A stretch of DNA of 8,281 nt from Patescibacteria group bacterium (lineage in GTDB: Bacteria > Patescibacteriota > Microgenomatia > UBA1400 > PJMF01). Below are positions 1 through 7,045 of this stretch, one piece after another. Made by a program: the position numbers and the translations under genes. The first letter of the stretch is position 1, and the number at the start of each line of letters is the position of its first letter. The DNA is taken from assembly GCA_018816485.1 (NCBI GenBank), contig JAHIVL010000040.1, forward strand, positions 1-8,281, given 5' to 3'. The notes under the pieces are model-generated. The model saw nothing but the letters and a program-made list of their open reading frames with translations, was not told where the DNA came from and made no database searches.

Positions 1-21
1 AGCGATAATAATGCTTTTTTT
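1..21 (+). terminator. possible 3' part of a rho-independent terminator, cut by window edge
   Basis: The window opens with AGC, a 9-nt AT-rich spacer, then GCT running into seven T residues (15-21). AGC/GCT could be the inner end of a hairpin whose outer 5' arm lies before position 1, followed by a U-tract. This would end a plus-strand gene lying to the left. Only 3 bp of stem are visible, so the call is tentative. Confidence 0.3.
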
Positions 22-121
22 ATTCTATATCTTTCAGTATAACTATTTTTATTTAATTAGTCAACCTATAGCTTATTATTGCTCAATTTTTGAAGGTCTT
101 ATATTATTATTTTTAGTAAGA

Positions 122-172
122 TTATTGAAAGAAATTAATAAGTTATTCACATTGATATGATTATTTCAATAA
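122..172. repeat. 9-bp inverted repeat
   Basis: TTATTGAAA at 122-130 is the exact reverse complement of TTTCAATAA at 164-172, with a 33-nt loop that contains the DnaA-box match TTATTCACA (143-151). The right arm overlaps by 2 bp the left arm of the stronger repeat at 171-218, so the two hairpins could be alternatives. In such AT-rich DNA a 9-bp match can arise by chance. Confidence 0.35.
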
Positions 173-218
173 ATGTTGATAATACTACTCTCGCCTGGTA
201 GCAAATTTATCAACATTT
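171..218. repeat. perfect 12-bp inverted repeat, stem-loop
   Basis: AAATGTTGATAA (171-182) and TTATCAACATTT (207-218) are perfect reverse complements separated by 24 nt. The loop can extend the structure with CTAC (185-188) pairing with GTAG (198-201). Each arm contains TTATCAACA, one base off the DnaA-box consensus TTATCCACA, in opposite orientations. Possible roles are a protein-binding site, an RNA hairpin or a terminator stem. It is followed on the plus strand only by a short T4 run, so a terminator role is weak. The repeat itself is certain; its role is not known. Confidence 0.6.
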
Positions 219-495
219 TAAGACTTCAATTGCAGATATTAAGTGTTCAAAAGCAAAAGATTAATAAGAATAGCAATCTTACTACACATGCCGAATGTCA
301 AGCTGTCAACTATTCCAAACATAGCCTGAGGCAAAAACCTTTTGGGTGAACCACCCGAGAATTTACCAGTTATTACAAGAGACATGGATCCCAAATTAAA
401 AAGAGATATTAATGCTTTTGGAAAAACTCACTATAAAAACAATGATGTAATTTATGGACTAAAAAGAAACGATCGTCGAAGACATATGAGTAGTT

Positions 496-1884
496 TCATT
501 TCAACAACCCCAACTCTTTTAGAACTTGATTGATTGATGAGTGGCTTTTTTTTGAAATTACTTTTTTAAATCCCAAACGCCTGGCCTCCTTGATTCTTCT
601 ATCGAGTAAACTTACTGATCTAATCTCGCCTAAAAGACCTATCTCACCAATAAAAACAATTTTTTCTTTGATTGTTTTATTTACTAAAGAACTAGTCATT
701 GCTACAGCTAATCCCAAGTCCAAAGCTGGCTCTTTAACATCAAATCCTCCCACAACTGAGGCAAAAATATCATTGTTACTTAGGGGTAATTTACAATGCT
801 TTTGTAATACTGCTGCTAAAACCTGGATTCTGGACAACTTTATTCCTCGACCCACTCTTCTTGGCATTGCGAGCTGAGAACCCACAACTAACCCCTGAAT
901 CTCAATTAATAAAGGTCTTGTTCCTTCCATCACACAAACAGTTGCGCTACCTGGTACACCACCGTCTGCGTACTCCAAAAACAATTCACTAGGATTGGAA
1001 ACCGACTCGAACCCGAAGTCCCTCATGCGAAAAACTCCCACCTCATCAGTGGCTCCAAACCTATTTTTCACCGCTCTTAATATTCTAAGATCACCTGTTC
1101 TATCACCACTTAACTCCAATACTGAGTCAACAATATGCTCAAGTACTTTTGGTCCAGAAATTATACCTTCTTTAGTTACGTGACCAACTAAAAAGATCGG
1201 AATGTTTAAATTTTTAGCTAATGTTGTAAGTCTCTCGGCACATTCACGAACTTGTCCAACACTACCCGCACTACCAGTTAAATCAAAAGTCGTTAAAGTT
1301 TGAATGCTATCAACCACCACAACAATTGGCTTAATTTTTTTTATTGCCTTGGCGATAGAATCCACGTTTGTTGAAGAAATAAAAATCAAATTATCTTGAT
1401 CATAATTATTTTCTTTTAATCTATTTATTCGCAATGCAATTTGAGCAGGATTTTCTTCTCCGCAAATATATGCTATTTTGCCACTATTAATGTTATTACC
1501 ACCTTTTTTTTCCTTGCTTGCAAGCATACTTACAACCACCTGAGTCAATAAGGTCGATTTGCCAATTCCCGGTTCTCCGCCAATCAACATCACCGCACCA
1601 TTAACCATGCCACGATTAGGTTTTTCTCCTCCCAAAACTCTATCAAACTCATCGATAAAAGTTGAAAAGCGCGTTTTTGAGGATTTCAGAGCGTCAACTT
1701 GAGAAAGAGAAATTGTAAAATCAGAAATTTTTTCAGACGACTTAATCTCTTTTCCTGTTTTACTCACTTCGGACATTTCTTCAACCAATGTATTCCAACT
1801 ATTGCAACCTTGGCACTGACCAAGCCAGCGAAGTGAAGACCAGCCACAATTTTGACACACATATATGCTAGATTTTTTGGTCAT
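496..1884 (-). CDS. radA: DNA repair protein RadA (branch-migration helicase), complete
   Basis: RadA is a RecA-like, hexameric ATPase that drives branch migration of recombination intermediates alongside RecA in the cytoplasm. The 462-residue product is close to the usual length of about 455-460. It starts with a four-cysteine zinc finger (C10, C13, C24, C27), followed by a linker and the ATPase core. Walker A is GGEPGIGKST (102-111), Walker B is VVVVDS with D192, and the RadA-specific KNRFG motif sits at 273-277. From about residue 300 to the end lies the Lon-protease-like domain, including PRRVGRG and the GGFDVKEPALDLGLA stretch; as usual for RadA it is not expected to be proteolytic. A short Lys/Gly/Asn-rich insertion follows the Walker A helix (about 124-134). 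The ATG overlaps the upstream stop as ATGA (1881-1884), so translation is probably coupled. It is the last gene of the three-gene minus-strand operon, and no clear terminator was found after it. Confidence 0.97.
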   Translation of the reverse strand: MTKKSSIYVCQNCGWSSLRWLGQCQGCNSWNTLVEEMSEVSKTGKEIKSSEKISDFTISLSQVDALKSSKTRFSTFIDEFDRVLGGEKPNRGMVNGAVMLIGGEPGIGKSTLLTQVVVSMLASKEKKGGNNINSGKIAYICGEENPAQIALRINRLKENNYDQDNLIFISSTNVDSIAKAIKKIKPIVVVVDSIQTLTTFDLTGSAGSVGQVRECAERLTTLAKNLNIPIFLVGHVTKEGIISGPKVLEHIVDSVLELSGDRTGDLRILRAVKNRFGATDEVGVFRMRDFGFESVSNPSELFLEYADGGVPGSATVCVMEGTRPLLIEIQGLVVGSQLAMPRRVGRGIKLSRIQVLAAVLQKHCKLPLSNNDIFASVVGGFDVKEPALDLGLAVAMTSSLVNKTIKEKIVFIGEIGLLGEIRSVSLLDRRIKEARRLGFKKVISKKSHSSINQVLKELGLLK

Positions 1885-3272
1885 AATGATTTTCCATTAA
1901 TTATTTTAGTAGAAGAAACCTTTGGATTATGTTGATGAATAATCGCTATCTCTCCACAAACCGCATCCATAATCTTTCTTTTTTTATTAAGATGAGCTGT
2001 GTGAGAAGAAACTGCTAAATAATTTGGCATAATAGTTTTGACCAATCTTAAATGATCCTCCGACTTACTAAAATTATCTGGAAGTACAAATACGTTGTTA
2101 GTCAGATGAAGATTAAGTAAGTTCTCGACTCTTAGTTCTTGAGAATTAATTGGTCTTTCAAGTCCCTTCATTTCTTTTGCTCTTAAATCTGATTCAATTC
2201 CTATTATTAAAACATCTCCAAGTTTTTTGGCTTTCTTTAAGAAATTTAAATGTTCAATATGGAGAGCATCAAAAACACCAGTTGCTAAAACCAAACACTC
2301 TGACTCTTCTCTACTATTTTTGATTGTTTGCAAAATAAAATCTGGTAAATTAGATGGAGAAGTTGCTTGAATACTGTGTGCTATGATTTTCTTATAATTT
2401 CTCAACCACCTGCCAAGAATTTGCTTTTTTGTATCTCTGGGATGAAAAAAAGCAAAGTTTTTCTTCACTTTCTCGCTAGTCATATGAGGTTTCATATATA
2501 AATATTGAAGATAAAATAAAAAAGTATTAAGACTTTTAAGAAAAAACGCAAATAATGAATCATGATCTTCTTTGAGACTCCCTTTTTCTGTCAAACCTAC
2601 TTCTCTTTGAAATGAAAAGTAATTTGGAAGAAATTTTATAGCCCAATTATTTAATTCAAAAAATTTACTTCTAGTATTTCCTTTGTCATAAACCCATACT
2701 GCTTGGCAAATTTCAAAGGCTCCATAAATATTTCTCAATCTTTTGGGAAGTTCAAGCGACTTATCATCAAGCCATAAGTTTAAGCACCATGTATTTGAGT
2801 ATCTGCCATTCCATGATCTTTTTTTTCCTTTAAGAAAAGTAAAAAGAGAAACTAAAACTCTCGTAATCCACAGTCTGTTTTCTTGAACAACAATCATAAA
2901 ATCAATATCATCATTTTCTATAACATTGTTTACAGCAAGAGATCCAGTGACCAGAATACCTTTTATCCAAGAAATATGTTTTATGACATTGGAAAACTCT
3001 TCTACCTCTAACCATTTTTTCTGAGAATATTGTTTTCTTTTAAGCCTGGTACCTATATGTTTACCAGACCCCTTTAAAAAAAAATAGCCTTTTCTAACAA
3101 ATATTTTTCCCAACGAAACCATTTTTAATAATTCTCCCTCAACTTGTTTAAGTGTGTAAGAACTAGTCTGACCAATAATTCTTAGGAAAATTTCTTCTTT
3201 TGTGAGTGGATATTTGAATTGATCTGTATAAGAAAGAGAAAGAAGTATTTTAATATCAAGATCTTTTATCAT
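1881..3272 (-). CDS. winged-helix / nucleotidyltransferase / cytidylyltransferase-like fusion protein
   Basis: The 463-residue product shows three parts. Residues 1-65 resemble a winged helix. Residues about 85-210 form a Pol-beta-type nucleotidyltransferase with G110-S111 and the metal-binding D122-x-D124 (in NDDIDF), followed by a conserved-looking CLNLWL strand and the ELNNWAIKFLPN segment seen in these proteins. Residues about 325-463 are a cytidylyltransferase-like Rossmann domain (TagD/HldE C-terminal type) with GVFDALHIEH (332-341), RPINSQELR and a terminal SSTKII motif. The nucleotide-binding HxGH motif reads HIEH, with glutamate replacing glycine. The substrate cannot be told; attachment of a nucleotide to a sugar, polyol phosphate or other small molecule is the family expectation. 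The ATG at 3272 was chosen because it lies 10 nt after the upstream stop. The frame stays open to a TTG at 3335 and another ATG at 3302, but those would overlap the upstream gene. The stop overlaps the radA start by 4 bp. Confidence 0.82.
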   Translation of the reverse strand: MIKDLDIKILLSLSYTDQFKYPLTKEEIFLRIIGQTSSYTLKQVEGELLKMVSLGKIFVRKGYFFLKGSGKHIGTRLKRKQYSQKKWLEVEEFSNVIKHISWIKGILVTGSLAVNNVIENDDIDFMIVVQENRLWITRVLVSLFTFLKGKKRSWNGRYSNTWCLNLWLDDKSLELPKRLRNIYGAFEICQAVWVYDKGNTRSKFFELNNWAIKFLPNYFSFQREVGLTEKGSLKEDHDSLFAFFLKSLNTFLFYLQYLYMKPHMTSEKVKKNFAFFHPRDTKKQILGRWLRNYKKIIAHSIQATSPSNLPDFILQTIKNSREESECLVLATGVFDALHIEHLNFLKKAKKLGDVLIIGIESDLRAKEMKGLERPINSQELRVENLLNLHLTNNVFVLPDNFSKSEDHLRLVKTIMPNYLAVSSHTAHLNKKRKIMDAVCGEIAIIHQHNPKVSSTKIINGKSL

Positions 3273-3282
3273 GATCTCATTG

Positions 3283-5208
3283 CTACTTACTACTAATCCC
3301 ATATTGTTTGAGAACTTGTTTAGTTCCAGCTTCAATTGTAATTAGAACATCATCTACATCTTCTCCATCAAGAATAGCATTGATTCCATCTTCATAGTAT
3401 TTAATCATCTGATCATTAATACCATTATCATGAGTAGATGAATTTAAATACCAACTTTGAGCATAAACAGCATCATCGAGATAAGATGCAACAACTTCAT
3501 TATCTATCAATTTTCCTGCCATACTAGCCTTAGGATATATTTCTCCAAACGACCTAATCTCACTTGCTTTAGAAAATAGTTTTTCTAGGTTTTCATCAGA
3601 GCTAATAAATCCGAGAAACTCTGCCGCTAGTTCTTTGTTTTTACTATTAGTATTAACTCCTTCTGCCCAATATGATCCCCAAGCAATTCTCTCGTCTGAC
3701 AGCTGAGGCAAAGTCATAGTCATAAACTTAAGATTTGGATTTTGAGCGGCAACTTCGTGAGCCCTCCATGACGGTGCAAACATCATCGCTACGTCACCCC
3801 TTGCAAAAGCCACGGTTGAACTTGGTAATTTATCATTCCAAACATTATCCTTTAAGATAAAGTTTGTATAAAAAACTAACGCATCTCTAGTTTCTTGAGA
3901 ATTTGGATCATTAAAACTTGCTCCATTTTGGAGCATTAGAACTGCAAGAATATCCGAAAAATGATCCACGTTAACGGTATTTCCAATAGCAAGGCCCGCT
4001 CTTTCGATGCCGTTTGCAGACTTAACAGTTAATTTTGCAGCTAAAACTCGTAACTCTGCCCAGGTTGCTGGAGGAGTTTCATTTGCAGAATCTAAAATAT
4101 CCACATTATAATAAAGCGCCAAACCATCGTACATGAGCGGAACGCCTACATATTGTCCTCCCACAACTAACTGATCAGTAACTACTGGATAATAATTATC
4201 CTTAAATTCTTTTGAAGAAATAACGTTAGTAGGAATTGGAGCAAGCATTGACTTTAACATTGGTGTCCATGATGCATGAAACCTAAAAATGTCTGGGCCC
4301 TGACCACTATCTAGAGCCGTCTGTAATCTTTCACGATAGTCTTTGTGAGATTGTTTGACATAATTTATTTTAGTTCCAGGATGAGAATCCTCAAAACCAG
4401 ATATTATGCCCTGAACAACCTCTGTTGGTTCCCAAAGACCCCAATATGTTAACTCTGTTATTTGAGCTGGAACTTCAGTTCTTTTAATTGCTTCCTCAGA
4501 GTCTACATTTGTTGTACCAGAATTATTAGCATTAGAACTAGCATCTTGTTTTGGTAAAGAAGTCGACTTACTATTAGAAAGTTTTGAGTAAACAAATCCC
4601 ACAATTGCTAATAAAATTATTCCACCAACAATAAATGGAAGAAATTTTAGAACTGATTTATTTTCTGGCGCAAACTTTGGTTTTGGACTTTTCTTAATAT
4701 CAGAGCTTGAGTCTTCACTCATTTGAGGCATTGAAGATGATTTTTCTTGAACAATTTTTGGAGATGGAACATCTGAACCTAGACCTCTTGGTAATTCTTC
4801 ACCTCTAATGGCTTGAGGAATTGGTTTACCTAAAACTGTTCTTTCCGGCATTTCAATATTCGTACCAGGCTTAACCAAGCGACCTTCGCCTGGTTTGTGT
4901 GATGATTGATCAGGAATAGTATTACTACTCATTGATGAAAGAGCACTTAAAGAAGTTGGAGGTAAAGCAATATCATCTTTTAATTTAATATCTTCAGTTG
5001 GCTTTTGGGCTAAAGGAATTCTTGATTTTGCAGTTGCTCCATCGAATACTACTCCTTGTTTATTGTCTGCAGGCTTGGAAGCATCACTGGGCTTGGAAGC
5101 ATCAGCATCTCCTAAGGCCGATGGTGGTGGCGTTATAGCTACGCCAGAATTATTTTGATCGTCACTCTTTGGTGTTTGAGATGGTTTTGGCAATGACTGA
5201 TTGTTCAT
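3283..5208 (-). CDS. membrane-anchored extracellular solute-binding protein (sugar ABC type) with long cytoplasmic tail
   Basis: The 641-residue protein is built from a Pro/Ser/Lys/Asp-rich, probably disordered N-terminal tail (1-185), one membrane span (about 187-209, FLPFIVGGIILLAIVGFVYS), a Ser/Asn-rich linker (210-248) and a solute-binding domain (about 250-641). That domain begins ITELTYWGLWEPTEVVQGII and continues with the LQTALDSGQGPDIFRFHASW and MMFAPSWRA stretches typical of family 1, maltodextrin/sugar-type binding proteins. Lysines before the span (KKSPKPK) predict tail inside, binding domain outside. There is no lipobox or cleavable signal peptide, so it is anchored by the span rather than by lipid. 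No permease or ATPase gene is visible next to it, so its transport partner, if any, is elsewhere, or it acts only as a surface binder or sensor. It is the first gene of the minus-strand operon, 21 bp from the divergent VanW-like gene. The ligand is unknown. Confidence 0.88.
   Translation of the reverse strand: MNNQSLPKPSQTPKSDDQNNSGVAITPPPSALGDADASKPSDASKPADNKQGVVFDGATAKSRIPLAQKPTEDIKLKDDIALPPTSLSALSSMSSNTIPDQSSHKPGEGRLVKPGTNIEMPERTVLGKPIPQAIRGEELPRGLGSDVPSPKIVQEKSSSMPQMSEDSSSDIKKSPKPKFAPENKSVLKFLPFIVGGIILLAIVGFVYSKLSNSKSTSLPKQDASSNANNSGTTNVDSEEAIKRTEVPAQITELTYWGLWEPTEVVQGIISGFEDSHPGTKINYVKQSHKDYRERLQTALDSGQGPDIFRFHASWTPMLKSMLAPIPTNVISSKEFKDNYYPVVTDQLVVGGQYVGVPLMYDGLALYYNVDILDSANETPPATWAELRVLAAKLTVKSANGIERAGLAIGNTVNVDHFSDILAVLMLQNGASFNDPNSQETRDALVFYTNFILKDNVWNDKLPSSTVAFARGDVAMMFAPSWRAHEVAAQNPNLKFMTMTLPQLSDERIAWGSYWAEGVNTNSKNKELAAEFLGFISSDENLEKLFSKASEIRSFGEIYPKASMAGKLIDNEVVASYLDDAVYAQSWYLNSSTHDNGINDQMIKYYEDGINAILDGEDVDDVLITIEAGTKQVLKQYGISSK
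5072..5107. repeat. two-copy 18-bp tandem repeat inside the solute-binding protein tail
   Basis: GGCTTGGAAGCATCA recurs exactly at 5072-5086 and 5090-5104, an 18-bp period. It encodes the repeated peptide DASKP within the disordered cytoplasmic tail. The near-identity at DNA level suggests a recent in-frame duplication that the tail tolerates. Confidence 0.6.
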
Positions 5209-5220
5209 AACATATATAAT
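5193..5220 (+). promoter_or_regulatory. promoter of the VanW-family gene
   Basis: A perfect -10 box TATAAT lies at 5215-5220, with a partial -35 box ATGACT at 5193-5198 (4 of 6 matches to TTGACA) across a 16-bp spacer. The -10 ends 9 nt before the ATG at 5230, so transcription would start within a few bases of the start codon. No Shine-Dalgarno sequence fits in between. The -10 overlaps the divergent promoter's -10 by two bases. Confidence 0.55.
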
Positions 5221-5227
5221 GATAGCA
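5219..5227 (-). promoter_or_regulatory. extended -10 promoter of the solute-binding protein operon
   Basis: On the minus strand TGCTATCAT (5227 to 5219) fits an extended -10 element TGnTATAAT with one mismatch. It lies 10 nt before the ATG at 5208. No good -35 box was found at 16-18 bp, which is acceptable for extended -10 promoters. It shares 5219-5220 with the opposing TATAAT. An alternative, TATATA at 5218-5213, is only 4 nt from the ATG and less likely. Confidence 0.45.
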
Positions 5228-5229
5228 TA

Positions 5230-7038
5230 ATGAAAAACAGTTTGCCTCTAGGATATTTACAACTTGCATTTTTGCTATTTGTTGCTGGAATTAGTTTCCT
5301 AACATCTGGCTTATATTTAAACATCAACTCATATAAAAATAAAATTTTCCCAAGAACCTACATAGATAATTTTGACACATCTGGTTTGTCAGTTTTAGAG
5401 GCAAAAACAGCTTTAGAAAACAGCAAACAAGAAGTTGAACCACATAATATAGTACTCATCGTGGATGATTTGATGATTGCAAGTTCTTCAGCAGAATTAG
5501 GAGCGTTTAGAAACTACACAGAAGCAGTTAACACTGCGTATATATCTAATAGAGATAAATCAAAAATAATAACAATAATAAATTTAATAAAGTCTTTTTT
5601 TAACGATAATAGAATTTCAACAAAAATATCATATCAAGAAGCAAAAATAGATGAACTAATTGCAATTCTAGATAAGGACGTTGCATTTGAGGGTGAAAAT
5701 CCAGACATATCTCTAAAAATATCAAATAATGAAAATTCTATAGTTGTCTTTAAAGGCAGTCCTGGAAGAAAGATCAACCTGCCTGCCACTAAAGAAAAAA
5801 TAATTGAAAGATCTGAAGAAAATACTTGGAATAAAGGAGGTGACACAAATCTTTCAAGCCTTCTAATTGATGCTTTAGTGGCATCAACAAGTACTGTTTT
5901 AACTGATGAACAGACAAATTTGGAACTCTACAGAGCAAAAAGTTTTGTAGGAGAAACACTTGAATTAAAAGCAGAAAATAAAAAATATTCACTCAATGAT
6001 AAAGAGCTTGTAGCTTTGATACAACCTTTAGAAGAATATAACAATAACAAGATTGAAGAGCTTGTTTCTGAATGGAGTGAAGAAGTAAACAGAGATTTTC
6101 AAAATGCTGAATTTGATTATGATAAAAATACTTTTGAGGTAAAAACTTTTAAACCCCATAGAGATGGATTAAAAATAAATGAATCAGAAATTAAAAAAAT
6201 GATTTTAGATTGGCTGGAAAACTTGGAAAATAGAAATTTGGAAGAACCTAATGAAAACCCTATTTTAGACATTCCTCTAGAAAGAACCTCTCCTTCTATC
6301 ACGCTTGAGAGCACTAATGAGCTAGGCATTAATGAAAGAATAGGATTTGGAGAAAGTTACTATTACCATTCTATTATAAATAGAGTCCACAACGTTGGAA
6401 TAACGGCTGAAAGAATTTCGCTTACAATTGTTCCTCCGGGCAAGGAATTTTCTTTTAATAAAACTTTAGGAGAAGTCTCTACGAGAACTGGATACAGATC
6501 TGCTTACGTAATATCCGGTGGCAAGACAGTTTTGGGAGATGGTGGCGGAGTTTGCCAGGTAAGCAGCACTCTATTTAGATCTATACTTGATGCGGGATTA
6601 AAGGTCACCAAAAGACTACAACATTCTTATCGTGTTTCTTACTACGAATTAAATTCTCAACCTGGCTTTGACGCTACTGTTTATGCCGGAGACGTTGACT
6701 TTAGATTTGTGAATGACACTGAAAGTTACATCTTAGTTTATACCTACGTGGAATCTGAAAACAGATATATGAATATTGAAATATATGGAACTAATGATGG
6801 TAGAACAACCGAAATATCTAATTATAAGAAATGGGACTATAGATCACCACCAGCTCCACAATACTTTCCTACCCCTACCCTTCCGACTGGTGTCACAGAA
6901 CAAGTTGATTGGTCCGTATCAGGAATAAAAACTGAGTTTACCCATACTATTAAAGATAAAGACGGCAATGTTACCAACGAAGAAACCTATTACTCTAACT
7001 ACAGACCGTGGGCAGCTAAGTATATGGTGGGAATTTAA
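5230..7038 (+). CDS. VanW/YoaR-family envelope protein with peptidoglycan-binding-like domains
   Basis: The 602-residue protein has an N-terminal membrane span (about 9-30) that acts as signal anchor, placing the rest outside the cell. Residues about 41-150 and 225-340 look like two copies of the YoaR-type putative peptidoglycan-binding domain. The first begins YIDNFDTSGLSVLEAKTAL. The VanW domain spans about 380-520 and carries its hallmark GDGGGVCQVSSTLF with C442, preceded by VPPGKEFSFN. A Pro-rich linker (539-553) leads to a C-terminal beta segment, DKDGNVTNEETYYSNYRP. VanW takes its name from a vancomycin-resistance cluster, but its biochemical role is not established, and this protein alone does not indicate resistance. 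A cell-wall-associated role is the reasonable inference. It diverges from the anchored solute-binding protein gene, and its TAA directly abuts the stop of the convergent gene. No ribosome-binding site precedes the ATG. Confidence 0.92.
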   Translation: MKNSLPLGYLQLAFLLFVAGISFLTSGLYLNINSYKNKIFPRTYIDNFDTSGLSVLEAKTALENSKQEVEPHNIVLIVDDLMIASSSAELGAFRNYTEAVNTAYISNRDKSKIITIINLIKSFFNDNRISTKISYQEAKIDELIAILDKDVAFEGENPDISLKISNNENSIVVFKGSPGRKINLPATKEKIIERSEENTWNKGGDTNLSSLLIDALVASTSTVLTDEQTNLELYRAKSFVGETLELKAENKKYSLNDKELVALIQPLEEYNNNKIEELVSEWSEEVNRDFQNAEFDYDKNTFEVKTFKPHRDGLKINESEIKKMILDWLENLENRNLEEPNENPILDIPLERTSPSITLESTNELGINERIGFGESYYYHSIINRVHNVGITAERISLTIVPPGKEFSFNKTLGEVSTRTGYRSAYVISGGKTVLGDGGGVCQVSSTLFRSILDAGLKVTKRLQHSYRVSYYELNSQPGFDATVYAGDVDFRFVNDTESYILVYTYVESENRYMNIEIYGTNDGRTTEISNYKKWDYRSPPAPQYFPTPTLPTGVTEQVDWSVSGIKTEFTHTIKDKDGNVTNEETYYSNYRPWAAKYMVGI

Positions 7039-7045
7039 TTAAATT
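7032..7045. other. 14-bp palindrome holding both convergent stop codons
   Basis: AATTTAATTAAATT is a perfect palindrome. It contains the VanW-gene TAA (7036-7038) on the plus strand and the phosphoribosyltransferase-gene TAA (7041-7039) on the minus strand. There are no bases between the two genes. It has no G or C, so it is not a normal hairpin terminator. Confidence 0.5.

Larger units (their letters stand above)
22..495. other. 470-bp gene-poor region downstream of radA
   Basis: No convincing gene is seen here on either strand. The left part (22-290) is very AT-rich and contains two adjacent inverted repeats (122-172 and 171-218), a perfect DnaA-box match TTATTCACA at 143-151, and two DnaA-box-like 9-mers in opposite orientation at 174-182 and 207-215. 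The right part (about 290-360) is richer in G+C. It holds a 5-bp hairpin GGGTG/CACCC (344-348 with 352-356) and, on the minus strand, two tandem TTGACA hexamers (reading TGTCAA at 297-302 and 304-309 on the plus strand). A plus-strand frame is open from 243 to 533 except for one TGA at 327-329, but the product is not recognised. No tRNA or rRNA fold was found. Confidence 0.55.

Noticed and set aside
327..329. TGA that might be read as glycine or tryptophan, as in some Candidate Phyla bacteria
   Set aside because: The five complete genes (about 2,450 codons) contain no in-frame TGA, while radA and the upstream fusion gene end at TGA in sensible places. The standard code fits.
333..356. Rho-independent terminator for radA on the minus strand (GGGTG/CACCC hairpin then T5)
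   Set aside because: The stem is only 5 bp and the T5 run lies six bases beyond it (AAAAGG between), about 140 bp after the radA stop. It is not a convincing terminator.
466..480. ACGATCGT palindrome followed by a T-rich run just after radA on the minus strand
   Set aside because: The self-complementary core leaves at most a 3-bp stem with a 3-nt loop, too weak to call a terminator.
530..1183. Plus-strand reading frames inside radA, and similar frames opposite the VanW-like gene
   Set aside because: They are antisense shadows of strongly supported genes, with no domains or start signals.
3273..3335. Longer start (TTG at 3335 or ATG at 3302) for the nucleotidyltransferase fusion
   Set aside because: Both would overlap the upstream coding sequence, one by 53 bp from a non-ATG start. 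The ATG at 3272 follows the upstream stop by 10 nt and begins directly at the winged helix.
5230..7038. Vancomycin resistance gene
   Set aside because: VanW-domain proteins are widespread outside resistance clusters, and no vanA/B, vanH, vanX, vanR or vanS homolog is present in the window.
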